Shown here piece after piece: positions 22,103-31,000 of a stretch of DNA of 64,000 bases. The stretch covers positions 163,007,863-163,071,862 of the forward strand of contig OV050030.1 of assembly GCA_920105625.2 (NCBI GenBank). The letters are read 5' to 3'. The notes beneath the pieces are model-generated. The model was not told the origin of the DNA. It ran no database searches and saw only the letters and a program-made list of their open reading frames with translations. Each line of letters begins with the position of its first letter. Within the stretch, counting starts at the first letter, position 1. The stretch comes from Clusia tigrina. Lineage: Eukaryota; Arthropoda; Insecta; Diptera; Clusiidae. The position numbers and the translations under genes were made by a program.

Positions 22103-23434
22103 ATGCGGAGCGCAAACAACAGCAATCTTAGCAACAACAACAATAACATTAACAGAATTGCCCCTAGCCTCTCAGCAAAAGCCGGCGCTGCCAAAGGAGC
22201 CAAAGCAGCCGCAACTACATCATCGGCTTCAGCCACAGCTGCAATACCCCGTAACTACGAACGGAAGAACCAACAAGTAACGCAAGCCCTGCAACGAACT
22301 GCTGACACTCTTGAGGATCAGGAACCACATCCGATGCCCGCCAAAGTAGCTAATATTGAATTAGCAGAAGGTTCACGTACAAGTGCACTCAAAGCGACTT
22401 CGCCTCTACTATCCGCCTATTATGATGAAACTCCAACGCTGGACTTGCACGATCCCAACTCCAATTCCAACGCTCACGTTCGTCTACCAAGCACTGCGCC
22501 TTCATCGCCACCGCGGCGTGATTATAAGATCAAAGACAAGTTCAAACGGACCCTTACGCTGGACAACCAGGTCAATTGCAACGCGGTGGTCGCGTCACCG
22601 AGCGCACAAGTATCCGCTGAAGGCACTGGTACTGCTGGCATAGTCGCAGCCGAGGAGGAACAGCAACGCGGTTCGGTAAAACTGGTCATATCCAAAAAGA
22701 AGGGTAGGATTTTCAAAATTCGGGCACTTGTTCAGTCCGACCAGCCCGAGCTGTCTGCAGTCAACAAGCGACAGCATCTGTTCAAGCATCGGTGGGGTGC
22801 TGAAGCCAACGGCGACGCTTCCTGCGACGCAATACCTCCGAAATTCAATGACAAGAACGCCACACGATCATCGCCCGACGACCCTTTTGAAGACTTCAAT
22901 AATGAGTCGAGCAAAAGTACACTTTCACGTGACAATAGACCAGTGGTTGGCAAATTTACTCGCGGCATTAAGCCTCAAGCTATCCCCAATCCATTTGATA
23001 TGGACACGGACACAGCTACACCGGCCGACACTATTACCAGCGTTAAACTTGACAGTAAAAGCAAACTGAATGTCGTAGCCGATGCGCTATCTAGACAACC
23101 ACTAGAAACTCTTTACTCACGTACTGAACTGCAAGATGAAGAGAAGGAAGCAACGACTGGAAACGACGGAGGCACGTGGAAGAGAGGCGCTACATCATTG
23201 ACCGCGCTATTAAATAAACTGCCCATTACAACTGGCCTCACTTTCAGCGACCCCAATGAGGTACATGGAGAGAAGGGGCAACACTTGCCACAAACGGTCA
23301 AACACGCAATAACAGCGAGGGTGCAGATAGATCATAGGACTGGGAAACTGAAACGAATGCGATTCGAAATGCCACCATACCGAATCGTCGTTAACCCCAC
23401 GTCAATAACCGTAAGATTGCGCACCATGAAGTAA
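22103..23434 (+). CDS. Intact 443-codon ORF of unknown, probably captured sequence
   Basis: I do not recognise this protein as a retroelement domain. Residues 1-70 are Asn/Ser/Ala-rich low complexity. Residues 130-320 have disordered, charged, Ser/Pro-rich composition with a basic block (KLVISKKKGRIFKIRAL) and acidic patches (PDDPFEDFNNESS). This resembles a dipteran nuclear regulatory protein more than pol. Residues 325-335 (LNVVADALSRQ) are the typical phrase after Gypsy RNase H, so retroelement sequence resumes there. The ORF is uninterrupted and ends at the polypurine tract. Where RT, RNase H and integrase should lie, only this frame is found. A captured host cDNA segment is my inference; the donor is unknown. 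Confidence 0.6.
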   Translation: MRSANNSNLSNNNNNINRIAPSLSAKAGAAKGAKAAATTSSASATAAIPRNYERKNQQVTQALQRTADTLEDQEPHPMPAKVANIELAEGSRTSALKATSPLLSAYYDETPTLDLHDPNSNSNAHVRLPSTAPSSPPRRDYKIKDKFKRTLTLDNQVNCNAVVASPSAQVSAEGTGTAGIVAAEEEQQRGSVKLVISKKKGRIFKIRALVQSDQPELSAVNKRQHLFKHRWGAEANGDASCDAIPPKFNDKNATRSSPDDPFEDFNNESSKSTLSRDNRPVVGKFTRGIKPQAIPNPFDMDTDTATPADTITSVKLDSKSKLNVVADALSRQPLETLYSRTELQDEEKEATTGNDGGTWKRGATSLTALLNKLPITTGLTFSDPNEVHGEKGQHLPQTVKHAITARVQIDHRTGKLKRMRFEMPPYRIVVNPTSITVRLRTMK

Positions 23435-23444
23435 GGGGGGGGGG
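23433..23444 (+). promoter_or_regulatory. Polypurine tract
   Basis: A run of ten G after AA, directly before the TGTGAAG start of the 3' LTR. It is the plus-strand primer site. Confidence 0.7.
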
Positions 23445-24330
23445 TGTGAAGACCTAAATTTTGTAACAATTTCAGGTCACACAAAATACCTCACCATATA
23501 CCAACACCATGCGAGCACATGTAGCCAAACCACGCCACACGTGGTTATGCTCGAACATGACACGACGCCGAAATACGGGAATTCCGTATGCGCGAACACG
23601 ACACAGTGCCGAAATACGGGACTTGTCGATGCTCGCATGAAAAAATGTATAAAAGGCCGGTGCACAGAGGAACCGGTCTCTTGTGATTTCAACAGCGGCG
23701 GCGACAACAGCGGACGAGCAGCCGCTCTCTCTTGTGATTTCAACAGCGGCGACGACAACAGCGGACGAGCAGGCTCTCTCTCTCTCTTGTGATTTCAACA
23801 GCGGCGGCGACAACAGCGGACGAGCAGGCTCTCTCTCTTGCGATTTCAACAGTAGCGGCGACAACATCGGACGAGCAGGCGAGTAAGTGGGTATAGTATT
23901 CGCGGACAGTGGCGACAACGGCAGACAGTTCCTGACTTTTGAGACTTCTTACGTGATTGGTGGTGTGAGGTTTTAACCGACATCACTACCACGTAAGAGA
24001 GTGCTCCACCCTACGCGAAGTAAACGCGAGGTTTTAACCGGCGTTTTACTTCAAAGCAGCTATTGCTTCAATTTAGACTTTTGAGACTTCTTACGTGATT
24101 GGTGGTGTGAGGTTTTAACCGACATCACTACCACGTAAGAGAATGCTCCACCCTAGGCGAAGTAAACGCGAGGTTTTAACCGGCGTTTAACTTCAAAGCA
24201 GCTATTGCTTCTACGTCTGCCACTACCCCACTTCACCTCAATTAGACGAAGCGGAAAGTATACAAGATTTAGTTGTAATTAGTTTTAGTTGAAGTTATAA
24301 TTTACTGAATAATAAAAGAAAGTAAAACAG
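23445..24330 (+). repeat. 3' LTR, with internal duplication and truncated end
   Basis: Starts TGTGAAGACC and matches 19540-20380. It differs by a ~142-bp tandem duplication and by the loss of its last ~100 bp at 24330, where the sequence turns into the reverse complement of the same LTR end. Confidence 0.85.
23934..24217 (+). repeat. 142-bp tandem duplication within 3' LTR
   Basis: The block from gacttttgagacttcttacg to cagctattgcttc occurs at 23934 and at 24076. The 5' LTR has one copy (20033). Confidence 0.85.
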
Positions 24331-24437
24331 GAATCTCTAGCTGGGGTAGGCTCAGTCTTCCCAGAGTCCTGTACAATATTTATTTTATTGACCTTAACAC
24401 AACACGTTTGATGTAGTTTGTTTTACTTTCTTTTATT
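24331..24437 (-). repeat. Inverted LTR terminus at fold-back junction
   Basis: Reverse complement of about 20270-20375 (ends aggaatctctagctggg here, ccagctagagattcc there). It is placed head-on to the truncated 3' LTR. Confidence 0.85.
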
Positions 24438-24575
24438 CAGGAACTGTCTGCCGTGGTCGCCACTGTCCGCGAATGCTATACCCACTTACTCCATGCTCGT
24501 TCGCTGTTGTCGCCGCTGCTGTTCCGTCCACCGACCCTGCGGCAAAGATATGGTTACGCTCGCAACGTAACAACT

Positions 24576-25727
24576 TTACTGTTGGCGGAACGGGTTGCGA
24601 TTTGACGGCCCCACTCGTCCCCGGCTCTGAGGGGGTCCTTGCTCGTTTCCCGCTTGCTGTTGACAGCACTCAATTGTTCGGATATTCGTCTGGCCGCAGT
24701 CCCAGCAGAACAGTACCTGTGGGTTCCGACAATTGCGTTGAATGTGACCTTCTTGACCGCAGCGTCGACATGCTGTTTTGGGACTTATTTTGATGCCCAT
24801 TGTTTGTGCTCGATCGCGTCGAGGTTCCGGTTGGTATCGTGGTAGCTGCTCACGTGGTGGTTGTTGTCGGCTGCGTTGTGGTGCTTCACGCAGTGTTTCC
24901 TGATCCGCTCTGATACTTTCGATTTCTTGCGCACGAGTGATCAGTTCGTTCAGCGAGGAGAAATCGTCACGCCGTATGTATAGGAGGTAGTCGGGCAAAC
25001 TATTGCAGAAGATACGTTCGTTCTGTCGGTCTTCGTCATACTGCGCACGTCCCATCAGATTTTGCAGGGCGATGGTATAATCCTTAAAGACCTCTCTTGG
25101 CTTTTGCACCCGTTTTCGGATCTCATCGTCTAGATCTTCAAAATATCGGCTGGGGAGGAAAAATTTCAGAAAGTCTCGTTCGAATGCTTCAAATGTGACC
25201 CACAGCTTTTTGTTGTTCCGGTGCCAGGTTAATGCTTTATCAGTGAGAAGCTGTGGCATTGTGCGTAGGAGTAAGTCCCGGTTGAGACCATACATGTCCG
25301 CCAGTTCCTTTACGCGCTCTATAAATCCCAACGGAGCCTTATCGCCTTCGTATTTTACTGGCCACTTACGAATTTGTTCAATGACGGTAACACATTGAGT
25401 TGACACAAAGGCGTTCATGTTATCTGCGCCGACAGATGGTTGTTCCTGGTGTCGTACCATTTCCTCTACGTGGACGTGAGATGGTTGTGTAAACGTTGAT
25501 TTCGACGTTTTTGGTAATGTGGTGCTTGCTGTCCCTTGCGTGTGCTTTATTTCCAATTCCTCCAGTCTTTTGCGGAATCCCGGGTTAGTGGTGCTATCAA
25601 CTATGAAAGCTGCGAACCTTTTTCGCAGTTCGTCCAAATTTCCAGTAGCGTCAAATTTAAATTCTACCGCGTATTGTTCTAGCTGGTCTTTGCGTACGGT
25701 ATAGATCCACCCTGACTTCGACTTCAT
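24576..25727 (-). CDS. Intact gag, 383 residues
   Basis: Gag forms the capsid and binds RNA. The start was chosen at MKSKSGWIYTVRKDQ because it lies 18 bases after the primer site, matching the + copy; an upstream in-frame Met at 25805 would read through the primer site. The N-terminal half (residues 1-110) is polar and includes EEMVRHQEQ. The capsid-like core spans about 120-260 (KWPVKYEGDKAPLGFIERV; FLKFFLPSRYFEDLDDEIR). The nucleocapsid has CRRCGQEGHIQRNC, a canonical CCHC knuckle, then CWDCGQTN. No stop or frameshift. This is the only complete gag of this family in the window. Confidence 0.85.
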   Translation of the reverse strand: MKSKSGWIYTVRKDQLEQYAVEFKFDATGNLDELRKRFAAFIVDSTTNPGFRKRLEELEIKHTQGTASTTLPKTSKSTFTQPSHVHVEEMVRHQEQPSVGADNMNAFVSTQCVTVIEQIRKWPVKYEGDKAPLGFIERVKELADMYGLNRDLLLRTMPQLLTDKALTWHRNNKKLWVTFEAFERDFLKFFLPSRYFEDLDDEIRKRVQKPREVFKDYTIALQNLMGRAQYDEDRQNERIFCNSLPDYLLYIRRDDFSSLNELITRAQEIESIRADQETLREAPQRSRQQPPREQLPRYQPEPRRDRAQTMGIKISPKTACRRCGQEGHIQRNCRNPQVLFCWDCGQTNIRTIECCQQQAGNEQGPPQSRGRVGPSNRNPFRQQ

Positions 25728-25745
25728 ATCGATTCGTTCTGTTAA

Positions 25746-25764
25746 GGTCCCTGCTCGGGCGCCA
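25746..25764 (-). promoter_or_regulatory. Primer-binding site of the inverted copy
   Basis: On the minus strand TGGCGCCCGAGCAGGGACC, the same as at 20381. The sequence before it (ends GCTATTTTCA on the minus strand) is unlike the family's LTR end. Confidence 0.75.
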
Positions 25765-26367
25765 TGAAAATAGCAAAATCCTACACGACTAATGCAACGC
25801 AACATTGAATTAATTCCAATTCAAAGAGACACCCACATATGGATTATTACAACAAATACAAGCAAAGCCCTGAAGCTGAGTACCCAGTAGGAACCGAGCT
25901 TGCCGAATACGTTCGTTCACTAAAGGCTATATCAACGACATGTAGAAACGAATACAAAACACAAAAGTAGCACGACAGAACGATCGCTACGCATGCCACC
26001 AGTACGGACAAAACACAAAGAGAAAAAGAAGAAAATTAAACATAAAATAATTGAGTGATGGAAAAAATAGACAAAGCTGCAAAGGTGAACGAAGTGCAAA
26101 AGTCCACAATAACAAAACACTATTAAAGATTGCCAAAGGACAAATGCTTAGGACAACAACAGAGCGATGAAGGTGATCAAAGGACAAATACTCAGGGCAG
26201 CAACAAACAGAAGAACAACAACAAAGCGGCGAAGGTTATCAAAGGACAAACGACTATAACAACAACGAGCATGGTTTAGCAGCAAGCGAAGCCGACCAAC
26301 GGGAGTGGAACGTTAAACAGCGGCCCGCCAACAACACTATACACTGGCAGTGGTGGTCGTTTAAGAC
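25765..26367. other. A-rich flank; possible U3 of an LTR
   Basis: Contains three spaced copies of ggatcaaaggacaaa-like text (26140, 26177, 26240) and no coding frame I can support. It leads into a TATA box at 26368, so it may be promoter-proximal retroelement sequence. Confidence 0.35.
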
Positions 26368-26374
26368 TATATAA
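26368..26374 (+). promoter_or_regulatory. TATA box of an LTR-like region
   Basis: TATATAA, followed 15-20 bp later by the 36-bp tandem repeat and then two hairpins. The same order of TATA box, short repeats and hairpins occurs at 44826-45300. Confidence 0.45.
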
Positions 26375-26387
26375 GCGGAGTAGGTCT

Positions 26388-26495
26388 CTTTTGCTGCATA
26401 CCGCCGACGACATCAGACCTGCTCTTTTGCTGCATATCGCCGACGACATCAGACCTGCTCTTTTGCTGCATACTGCCGACGAGATCAGACCTCTC
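26388..26495 (+). repeat. 36-bp tandem repeat, 3 copies
   Basis: The unit cttttgctgcataccgccga plus cgacatcagacctgct starts at 26388, 26424 and 26460. A fourth degraded unit follows near 26525. Confidence 0.85.
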
Positions 26496-26588
26496 GTGTA
26501 CTCCAAACCGCCGACTATATCAGAGCTTCTTTTGCTACATTCCGCCGACTGGACAAGACCTATTCTACTAGACACATACGCTACGAAC

Positions 26589-26695
26589 TCAGTGAGAACA
26601 TCTGGTTTTCAATCATTTTCTCACTGAGACACAAACGATACAGAGACTTAGAGACTTAGTGAGAACATCTGGTTTTCAATCGTTTTCTCACTAAG
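26589..26695 (+). repeat. Two tandem hairpins
   Basis: cagtgagaa...ttctcactg (26590-26626) and ttagtgagaa...ttctcactaa (26657-26694) enclose the same loop, catctggttttcaatc. The stem of the second has compensatory changes relative to the first at its base (CAG/CTG against TTA/TAA). Confidence 0.7.
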
Positions 26696-26726
26696 TAACA
26701 TACGCTGCGAGAACTTGAGGACTTAG

Positions 26727-27543
26727 CGAGAAGGCCGCCGCAGCTAAAAATACCACCAAGCCAGAAGTGGGTAAACCCGACGCAGTGGTGAAAAAGCCAG
26801 AGTGGACGTTGGTTCGTGCTCGCCCCCGGGCAAAGCCGAAGACACTCGCTAAAGCAAAGCCGACCAGACCTGATGCAATTGTCATCAAGGGAACGGGAGT
26901 GACAACCTATGCGGAGATCTTGCGGAGGATAAAGACGGAGCCGCGGCTTGGGGAATTGGGCGAGAGAGTGAACAAAATAAGGAAAACCGCGAAAGGTGAC
27001 CTGCTACTCGAATTAGCCACGACAGCGGACCCGAAGACGGTCACTCTGCGGGAAGCAGTAGCAAATACACTGGGGACTAGTGTGGAGGTGCGACAACTCA
27101 TCCAGGAGACTCTGCTGTAAATAAAGGATTTGGACGAGATCACCACGGTAGAGGAAGTTCACGAAGCGCTGTGCAAACAGCTGAGCACTTTCAAAAAGCT
27201 CCCCGTGACCGCGATTAGGTCCCTTCGGATAGCGTACGGTGGAACGCAAACAGCAACCATCAGTTTGCCCCCTCTGGCAGCCGCAGCGCTACTGGCCGGG
27301 AAACTGAGAGTCGGATGGACCTCTTGTCGGGTGCGGGGAAAGGTAGTACCCACACGTTGCTACAAGTGCATGGAGTTTGGGCATATTGCCAAAAAGTGCA
27401 GTAGCAAGGAGGACTGGCGGAATCGGTGCTACAGATGCGGCACCGAAGTTATGGCGCCAGCGAGTGTAGCAAGACCAAAGGCCGCAAGGATACGGAGCAC
27501 TCGACAGGATGCAGAATATGCCCGTCGTATAAGCAAGCAGTAA
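26727..27543 (+). pseudogene. R1-clade ORF1 (Gag-like, nucleic-acid binding)
   Basis: 26767-27117 reads through to GTSVEVRQLIQETLL and a stop. The frame resumes at 27121 (IKDLDEITTVEEVHEALC) to RCYKCMEFGHIAKKC, a CCHC knuckle, then CYRCGTE. The second knuckle is cut by a deletion or frameshift, so the final CCHC cluster seen in the minus copy is missing. The start is lost to truncation. Confidence 0.8.
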
Positions 27544-27562
27544 AGGAGTCAAAACGCATGGA

Positions 27563-30505
27563 ATGAAGTTACTCCAGCTTAACCTCAATCACTCCGCAGC
27601 TGCACAAGACCTACTTGAGCAGACGGTGAGAGAGCACAAGATCGACGCCGCTGTGCTCAGTGAACCATATCGTCGGAAGCACCAAGGAGTCTGGGTCGAG
27701 GACAATACTTGCCGAGCTGCAATATGGGTGTGTGGAGTCAAGCCACCTCAACTCGCGGACGTTCGGAGGGATGAAAACTACGTCAGGGCAACCATAGGAG
27801 GAACCACGGTTTACAGTTGCTACATGGCACCAAGCCTAACTACGGATGAGTTTGAGTCGGCGGTAGATAGACTCGTTCTAGATGCACACGGCGGAACCCT
27901 GTAGTAATTGCTGGCGATTTCAACGCATGGGCAACTGAATGGGGCTGCGGCCGAACTACGCCAAAGGGTCATATCCTCATAGATGTACTCGCAGCACTTG
28001 ACGTGATCCTCTTGAATACCGGCGAGATGACTTTTGCCAGAGGAGGTGGCAGTTCTGCGATAGACCTAACCTTCGTAAGTAGCAGGCTAGTGAGGGGTGC
28101 AAAATGGCTGGTGAGTGACATATACACCCACAGCGACCACCAAGCTATCATCTGCGAACTGGAGTAGCCCCGGAATCGGCAGCGGATAGGTCCGACATTG
28201 AAAGGCTGGAGGACAAACAGCCTTGACGAAGACTAGAAATGATGCTTGAAGGTTTGGTTTGGAAGACAGTGCAGAAGAAATGGCGAATCAGCTGGCAAGG
28301 GAGGTAGAAAACGCCTGCGACGCGGCAATGCCCCGGATAGCATATGGTGGGAGGCATAAACCTGTCTACTGGTGGACGGATGCAATAGCCGAGCTCCGTA
28401 AAGCATGCCATGCTGCGAGGAGAAGGTATCAACGTTCCATACGGAAATCGGATTCCCTGCAGAAGCACCAGGCCTTCAAGGAAGCCAGAAATGTTCTAAA
28501 GAACGCAATTAAGAAGAGCAAGAGCACCAGATTCGCTGAATTATGCGCACAAGTTGAGGACGACCCATGAGGCATGGCATATAGACTTGTCATGCAAAAA
28601 TTGCCCTTTTATAGGCAGCCAGCCCCAACCTGTCCAATGTTGCTCAGACGCATAGTGGCACAGCTCTTTCCAGTACAGAACTATGTCCCATACGAGCTCC
28701 CCCTGGAGCAAACGGAGGAATCAATACCCAGTCTGACTATAGATGAGGTGTTGCGCGTGGTTGGGAAGTTTGGAGGCCAGAAAGCACCCGGCCCAGATGG
28801 AATCCCCAACCGAGTGCTCAAGACCGCAGCTGCACTGAACCCAGAGCCACTGAGGAAAATGTACGACGCTTGCCTGAGAGAAGGCATTTTCCCCAAGAGA
28901 TGGAAAGCAAACAAACCAACGGAGGACCCTTCAGCGTACCGCCCGCTCTGCATGTTAGATACGGCGGGAAAAATTCTGGAGCGGATAATCTGTGACAGGA
29001 TTGATGAGGCCATTGCAAAATCTGGAGGGCTCTCAAAACGGCAATATGGTTTCCGGAAGGCGAGATCTACCGTGGACGCCATCAACGAACTTGTCCAGAT
29101 GGCTAAAACAGCGATCCAGGGGAAACGATGGAGGGGTGGAACCAAGAGGTATTGCCTTGTGGTCACCCTAGATGTCAAAAACGCTTTCAACTCAGCTAGC
29201 TGGGAGCGCATAGCCAAAGCGTTAGCAGAGTTTGCGGTACCCATCTACCTGAGGCGAATGATTGCCAGCTACTTCAGCGATAGGATCCTGCTCTACCAGT
29301 CCGAAAAAGGTGTGGAGTCGCACAAGATTATCGGAAGAGTTCCCCAGGGATCGGTGCTTGGACCATTACTCGTACATAGGTACGACGGCATCCTCCGCGT
29401 ACAGGTCCCTGATGGTGTCAAAATCATCGGATACGCGGACGACATAGCATTGGTAATCACAGCTAAATAGTTGGAGAAAGCGGTAGCAGAGGCCAACCGA
29501 ACTGTGGCTACCGTCGGAAGATGGCTTGCAAACGTTGGACTTAGCTTGGCTGAACACAAGACCGAGGCAATCCTGGTTTCGAGCCGCAGATTATTGGAGG
29601 TAGTGGAAATAAGAATTGGTAGATGTGTCATAACCACGATTCCACACCTCAAGTATCTAGGAGTGTGGATAGACGCGCGGCTTACCTTCAAAGAACATCT
29701 GCGGCGCGTGGGAGATAAGCCAGCAAACACATGTTCTCTCCTATGTAGAATAATGCCCAACGTGGGAGGACCCAGGCAGCAGAAAAGGCGACTCATTGCC
29801 GGGGTTGTCAGATCCAATATTCTCTATGGAGCGCCAATATGGGCCGAAAACGCGGATGTGAAAGCTTACGTCCGCACCATTGAGGCAGCATACAGGAGAA
29901 GTGCACTACGAGTGATCTGCGCATACCGCACCGTATCCACAGATGCCACCTTGGTAATAGCCGGCATGATTCTCGTGAACCTGCTAAAGAAAGAAGCAAT
30001 GAACCTCTACCACGCCAAAGGGACACACCCGACAAATGTAGAGGAGCTCTTGGAAATTGGAAAGCAGAAGACCCTTCAAGAGTGGCAAGCCCAGTGGGAT
30101 ACTTCTACAAATGTCCGCTGGAGAAGAAGGCTGATCCCCAACATTCAGCAATGGGTAAGCAGGTCACATGGTGAGGTGAATTTCTACGTCACAGAATTGC
30201 TGACAGGCCACGTAGGTTTTCGGGCATACTTGCACAGATTCCACTTGGAGGAATCTCCCTACTGTGCAAACTGTGGAGGTACAGAGATAGAAGATCCCAA
30301 ACATGTCTTCTTCTATTGCCCACGTTATGAAAGTGCTAGAGTGGCACTACAAGGAGTATATGGGAAGCCCGTGGTGCCCGACAACATAGTGCAGCATATG
30401 CTCGAGAGCCCGGAGAAATGGGCTGCGGTGTGTGACACCACCGCCGCCATTATGAAAGACCTCCGCCACCAGGAGTGGCGAAGACGCGCAATGAAAAATA
30501 GCTAG
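27563..30505 (+). pseudogene. R1-clade ORF2 (endonuclease and reverse transcriptase)
   Basis: Starts MKLLQLNLNHSAAAQDLLEQ. The endonuclease continues via DAAVLSEPYRR and DFNAWATEWGC (after a frameshift at 27900) to TYTHSDHQAI-like sequence at 28130, so SDH is retained. RT blocks include GQKAPGPDGIPNRVLK, YRPLCMLDTAGKILERI, VTLDVKNAFNSASWERI, GRVPQGSVLGPLL and the catalytic YADDIALV, intact at about 29430. A stop at 29468 interrupts. 29471-30505 encodes the thumb and C-terminus with CANCGG...HVFFYC. About five lesions in all. Confidence 0.85.
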
Positions 30506-30512
30506 GAGGGGT

Positions 30513-30837
30513 CCGCTGACCATACTACAGCTGACTCAGGATCAGAAACCCCTTTTGCAGAAGCTACAATCCAAATACGTTAGGAGCACATCCCCAAAGC
30601 CGGCTGTGGACAGGCCAGAGGCATACGCAGGTAAAACACTAACGGCAGAGAACTCAGGGGTACGGAGAACACTACAGCATCGCTCCGTGTTACCTGCAAC
30701 AATGAATCAACAGCACAACGGGGTTGCACAGTACGCCGACCAGGTCAGGAAGTGGTCCCTTAACTTTGACGGAGGCCGTGACTCGCTAGCGTTTATAGAG
30801 CGAGTCGAGGAACTGGCAGAAGTTTACGACATAAATG
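30513..30837 (+). pseudogene. Gag fragment of a Gypsy-type element
   Basis: The translation contains QYADQVRKWSLNFDGGRDS then LAFIERVEELAEVYDIN. This aligns with the Gag segment KWPVKYEGDKAPLGFIERV of the 24576-25727 gene but is a different family. It ends in a GT/AT-rich stretch before the T-run. With the TATA and hairpin region left of 26727, it may be the other side of an element split by the LINE. Confidence 0.5.
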
Positions 30838-31000
30838 TGTGTGTATATATCTATATGTTTTTTTTTTTTTTTTTTTGATTGGTTCGGAGGTGGAAATCTG
30901 CAAACAGACACTGGGCGCTCTCGCACCAGTAGTGTGGGGCTCTTACCCACTAAAACCACCTCCTCAGACGCCTCCCAGACGGTACATAGCCATTAGCCTC

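Larger units (their letters stand above)
19540..24330 (+). mobile_element. Gypsy-type LTR element with foreign ORF in place of most of pol
   Basis: LTRs begin TGTGAAGACC at 19540 and 23445. A TGGCGCCC primer site follows the 5' LTR and a G-run polypurine tract precedes the 3' LTR. Inside are gag, an aspartic protease and a 443-codon frame. RT, RNase H core and integrase motifs are absent. Only a phrase typical of the region just after RNase H (LNVVADALSRQ) survives. The 3' LTR lacks its last ~100 bp and is joined to an inverted copy of the same end. Confidence 0.8.
24331..25764 (-). mobile_element. Inverted, internally deleted copy of the same LTR element
   Basis: On the minus strand: primer site (25764-25746), intact gag (25727-24576) and the first residues of protease (KLLRCERNHIFA). 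Then there is an abrupt jump near 24530 into LTR sequence (gcggcgacaacagcgaacga), a second jump within the LTR (24437), and the LTR 3' end to 24331. It has no protease core, no pol and no 5' LTR of its own family. Confidence 0.8.
26727..30512 (+). mobile_element. R1-clade LINE, truncated at both ends
   Basis: Carries an ORF1 with CCHC knuckles and an ORF2 with EEP endonuclease, RT and C-terminal zinc finger, colinear with the minus-strand copy at 30858-35460. The 5' end is cut inside ORF1, and the 3' end is cut just after the ORF2 stop. There is no poly(A). Confidence 0.8.
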
